From: JANQMY01 sp965227095
Lineage (GTDB): Bacteria > Pseudomonadota > Alphaproteobacteria > JANQMY01
Assembly (NCBI GenBank): GCA_965227095.1
Contig: CBDDFL010000001.1
Location: forward strand, 2,976,001-3,040,000
Length of the DNA stretch: 64,000 bases
Direction of reading: 5' to 3'
The notes below the pieces were generated by a model. That model made no database searches. It worked only from the letters and a program-made list of their open reading frames with translations, and was not told the origin of the DNA. A program made the translations under genes and the position numbers. Below, one piece after another: positions 61,773 through 64,000 of this stretch. Every line of letters begins with the position of its first letter. Within the stretch, counting starts at the first letter, position 1.

Positions 61773-63320
61773 TTACCCTCCCTCAAAAACAAAGCGGTTG
61801 GTTTTGTCGCCCGGCGTGACGGTTCCGGTGGCGCCCAGCATGTCCATTTCCATCATTTTTTGAAGTGTTGCCGGATCGCTTTCGCTATGGGCGATGAACC
61901 GGTCCCCATTCTCCAAACGCCCAACGATCAATCCCATATTGGGGCCATCGCGCCCATGGACGACCGTATAGGTTTCGACCTGACCTTTGCCGGATGGATA
62001 GGGATCAAACCGGGGATGCGCCATCGCATCCAGTTCTTTCTGGTAAACCGCAGGATCTTCGCGCGCCCAGTCGCCCTCAAAGGGGTCGGTCGAATAAATG
62101 CCCATGGAGTGTTTGGTGACATACCACCCGTTCCCGGTGAGGAGCCCGAAGGATTTGGGCGTCGCCCGTACCTTCTCGACCATGGTTGCGATGGAATGCA
62201 TGACGTAATTGTTCCCGGCCCCGCCGAAATACGGCAGACCACCGGTCACCGTTAGGCCACGCGGATCATCGAGCGAAATGCCGATTTCCTGCGCGCCAAT
62301 TTCCACCGCCGATGGAAAACAGGAATAGAGGTCGAAATAATCCATCTCATCGACCGTCTTACCGGCCATGGTGAACGCTTTTTGCGCGATGGTGCGAATG
62401 GCGGGGGACGAGTGATAGTTCACCCGATCGGTGAAATACCACAAATCATGGGCATCGCCGCAGCCATGCAGATACACCCATTTCGATTCATCGATTCCCA
62501 TCTCTCGGGCTGTCTTCACATTCGTCATGATGACGGCCGCGGCCATATCAATCCGAATGATGGCGTTCATATACTTCGTATACGGAAACCCTACATAGCG
62601 ATTGCTGTCGCTCACAGTCGCCACGTCTTCCGGCGTGCGATAGGTCGGAAACCATGCATGCGGGTTTTCTGACGCCACTTTTGAAAACCTTGAAAAAAGA
62701 GCGCCGATCTTTTGTTGATGATCCTCGACGCTGGCGCCGTTATGACCGCGGATGGCGTTTTCAAAAAGCGGATAGACGTTCACCGGAAAATAAAATGCAT
62801 GTGCTTTTTCCTGTTCGTTGGTGCCGCTGCGATCATCTCCGATATGGATGGGGGAGCCGCCTGGATCATCTCCCCAATCGAGCTGCGCGCCCTCATTGAG
62901 GGCTGCGGTCATGGTCGCCAGGTTTTCCGACCCGGCGAGGATCGCGATGTTCGTTTCGCCGTTCGCGATTTCCTCTGCTGTGCGGTTCACCAGCCATTGG
63001 GGCGTGTTGCCGCCGGCCGCTGTATAATATTCCTTTGCCGGATTGGCTCCGATGGCTTTCGCAACGGTGCGCGGCGCGTTTTTGTATTGGCCGATCGGCA
63101 AGCGGCCCACTTCGGAACTATCCGCCGTAAATCTGACAACCGAAATATTGTCCGCACTTTTTAGAATTTTGTCCGCCTGCCCCGTATCGTCCGCCGCAAT
63201 GTGAACCGCTTTCAAAAGCAGTTCCATGGGTGACAGCGACTCCCGCCAGTTTTTCTGTTGAGCTGTTCGCTGGGTAAACTGGCCAACGCCAATCAATATG
63301 GGCGTGTTGTCATGTGGCAC
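61773..63320 (-). CDS. Thiolase-like acetyl-CoA acetyltransferase
   Basis: A 515-residue thiolase-superfamily enzyme of the group annotated as acetyl-CoA acetyltransferase with a separate C-terminal domain. The thiolase fold begins TPILIGVGQFTQRT. The catalytic His region is GGLPYFGGAGNNYVMHSIAT, and DLYSCFPSAVEIGAQEIGI precedes it. The position of the nucleophilic Cys in the N-terminal half is not clear (LAGSENLATMTA), so it may be a non-decarboxylating or SCP-x-like member. The last 90 or so residues form the extra domain. Linked genes suggest fatty-acid or alcohol use. Confidence 0.8.
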   Translation of the reverse strand: MPHDNTPILIGVGQFTQRTAQQKNWRESLSPMELLLKAVHIAADDTGQADKILKSADNISVVRFTADSSEVGRLPIGQYKNAPRTVAKAIGANPAKEYYTAAGGNTPQWLVNRTAEEIANGETNIAILAGSENLATMTAALNEGAQLDWGDDPGGSPIHIGDDRSGTNEQEKAHAFYFPVNVYPLFENAIRGHNGASVEDHQQKIGALFSRFSKVASENPHAWFPTYRTPEDVATVSDSNRYVGFPYTKYMNAIIRIDMAAAVIMTNVKTAREMGIDESKWVYLHGCGDAHDLWYFTDRVNYHSSPAIRTIAQKAFTMAGKTVDEMDYFDLYSCFPSAVEIGAQEIGISLDDPRGLTVTGGLPYFGGAGNNYVMHSIATMVEKVRATPKSFGLLTGNGWYVTKHSMGIYSTDPFEGDWAREDPAVYQKELDAMAHPRFDPYPSGKGQVETYTVVHGRDGPNMGLIVGRLENGDRFIAHSESDPATLQKMMEMDMLGATGTVTPGDKTNRFVFEGG

Positions 63321-63336
63321 GTCTTCATCCTCATTT

Positions 63337-64000
63337 TTAGTGTGTGTTCATGTATCTGCGGAGCCGCTCTGCGGCTTCTGTTAGAACGTCGCGCCTCTTA
63401 CAAAAACAGAAGCGCAAAATCTTTCCATCCCTGTCACCTGAATAAAAAGGCCCCATGGGAATGCTCGCGACTTTGGCCTCAATCGTTAACTGGCGGCACA
63501 CCTCATCCGCGGTTCCTCTAAGGCCGGTTTGCGAGAAATCACCGGTTACGAAATAGGTTCCATGACACGGTGCCATGTCAAACCCAATCGAAGAAAGCGC
63601 CTGCCGGATCAAATCCCTTTTGTCCTGCATGACCTGCGCGAGCGTCTCAAAATAGCTGTCCGGTTTTGAAAGCCCATAGGCGACAGCTAGCTGCAAAGCA
63701 GGCGGCGTTGTGTACGTGGTGTATTGATGGGCCCGGCTGATCCCGCGCATTAAATTTTCCGGCGCCGTTATATAGCCAACTTTCCACCCAGTGAGAGAAA
63801 AGGTTTTGCCCGCAGATCCAATTCGGACCGACCGCTCCCGCATGCCCGGCAGCGTCATCAAGGGGATGTGACCGACGCCGTCAAACACCAAGTGCTCGTA
63901 AACTTCGTCGCAAATGGCATAGGCATCATGAGCCTGTACCAGGTCGGCAATGAATGTCAGTTCGTCGTCACTAAACACTTTGCCCGTGGGGTTCATCGGC
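63337..64000 (-). CDS. Class I/II PLP-dependent aminotransferase (5' end missing)
   Basis: The last 220 or so residues of a fold-type I aminotransferase; the gene runs off the right edge. PMNPTGKVF is the conserved substrate and cofactor region, ICDEVYEHLVFDG contains the Asp and Tyr that bind PLP, and SAGKTFSLTGWKVGY contains the Schiff-base Lys. The motif set fits kynurenine/methionine/aspartate-type aminotransferases. The substrate cannot be told from this part. Confidence 0.88.
   Translation of the reverse strand, partial: PMNPTGKVFSDDELTFIADLVQAHDAYAICDEVYEHLVFDGVGHIPLMTLPGMRERSVRIGSAGKTFSLTGWKVGYITAPENLMRGISRAHQYTTYTTPPALQLAVAYGLSKPDSYFETLAQVMQDKRDLIRQALSSIGFDMAPCHGTYFVTGDFSQTGLRGTADEVCRQLTIEAKVASIPMGPFYSGDRDGKILRFCFCKRRDVLTEAAERLRRYMNTH

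Overview
The window is chromosomal backbone of an alphaproteobacterium. The evidence is the gene order (moeA-lexA; comEC; gltX; gltA; lpxB-lpxI-lpxA-fabZ-lpxD-skp-bamA-rseP; cdsA-uppS-frr-pyrH-tsf-rpsB; dnaE; lolD and two lolC/E genes; proS; rnj-coaX-birA; nuoA-N; tRNAs; hupB-lon-clpX-clpP-tig), the use of LpxI instead of LpxH, a short ProS, an mt-like 14-gene complex I, and GAAC-N7-GAAC LexA sites, which are the alphaproteobacterial type. No rRNA, CRISPR array, insertion sequence, prophage or integrase was seen. The genus cannot be fixed from this sequence.

Layout. 1-6.1 kb: the 3' end of moeA, lexA with its own operator, comEC, a small zinc-ribbon gene, and a stand-alone molybdopterin oxidoreductase. 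6.2-9.1 kb: gltX and gltA on the plus strand. 9.1-23.1 kb (minus strand): one long envelope and translation block for lipid A synthesis, outer-membrane assembly, RseP protease, phospholipid and undecaprenyl precursors, ribosome recycling, UMP kinase, EF-Ts and S2. The dxr gene that usually lies between cdsA and rseP is absent. 23.3-31.7 kb (minus): dnaE, a 32-codon membrane ORF under a perfect LexA site, the Lol lipoprotein exporter and proS. 31.8-34.1 kb: a secreted cysteine-hydrolase-like protein, a candidate small RNA on the plus strand and a DUF1467 protein. 34.1-52 kb (minus): nuoA-N running into birA-coaX-rnj. 52.1-59.6 kb: tRNA-Val, tRNA-Asp, hupB, lon, clpX, clpP, tig and tRNA-Leu. 59.7-64 kb: nnrD, a histidine phosphatase, a thiolase-like enzyme and a truncated aminotransferase.

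The most interesting signal is a small local SOS regulon. Three perfect GAAC-N7-GAAC operators occur, each overlapping a plausible promoter: before lexA, before a zinc-ribbon gene next to comEC, and before a 32-residue single-pass membrane protein just upstream of dnaE. The last looks like a SidA-type SOS-induced division inhibitor. Other leads are a roughly 140-nt structured RNA with a near-consensus promoter and a 12-bp terminator stem, an inverted repeat centred on the clpX -10 box, and an 82-residue His-rich insertion in NuoL.
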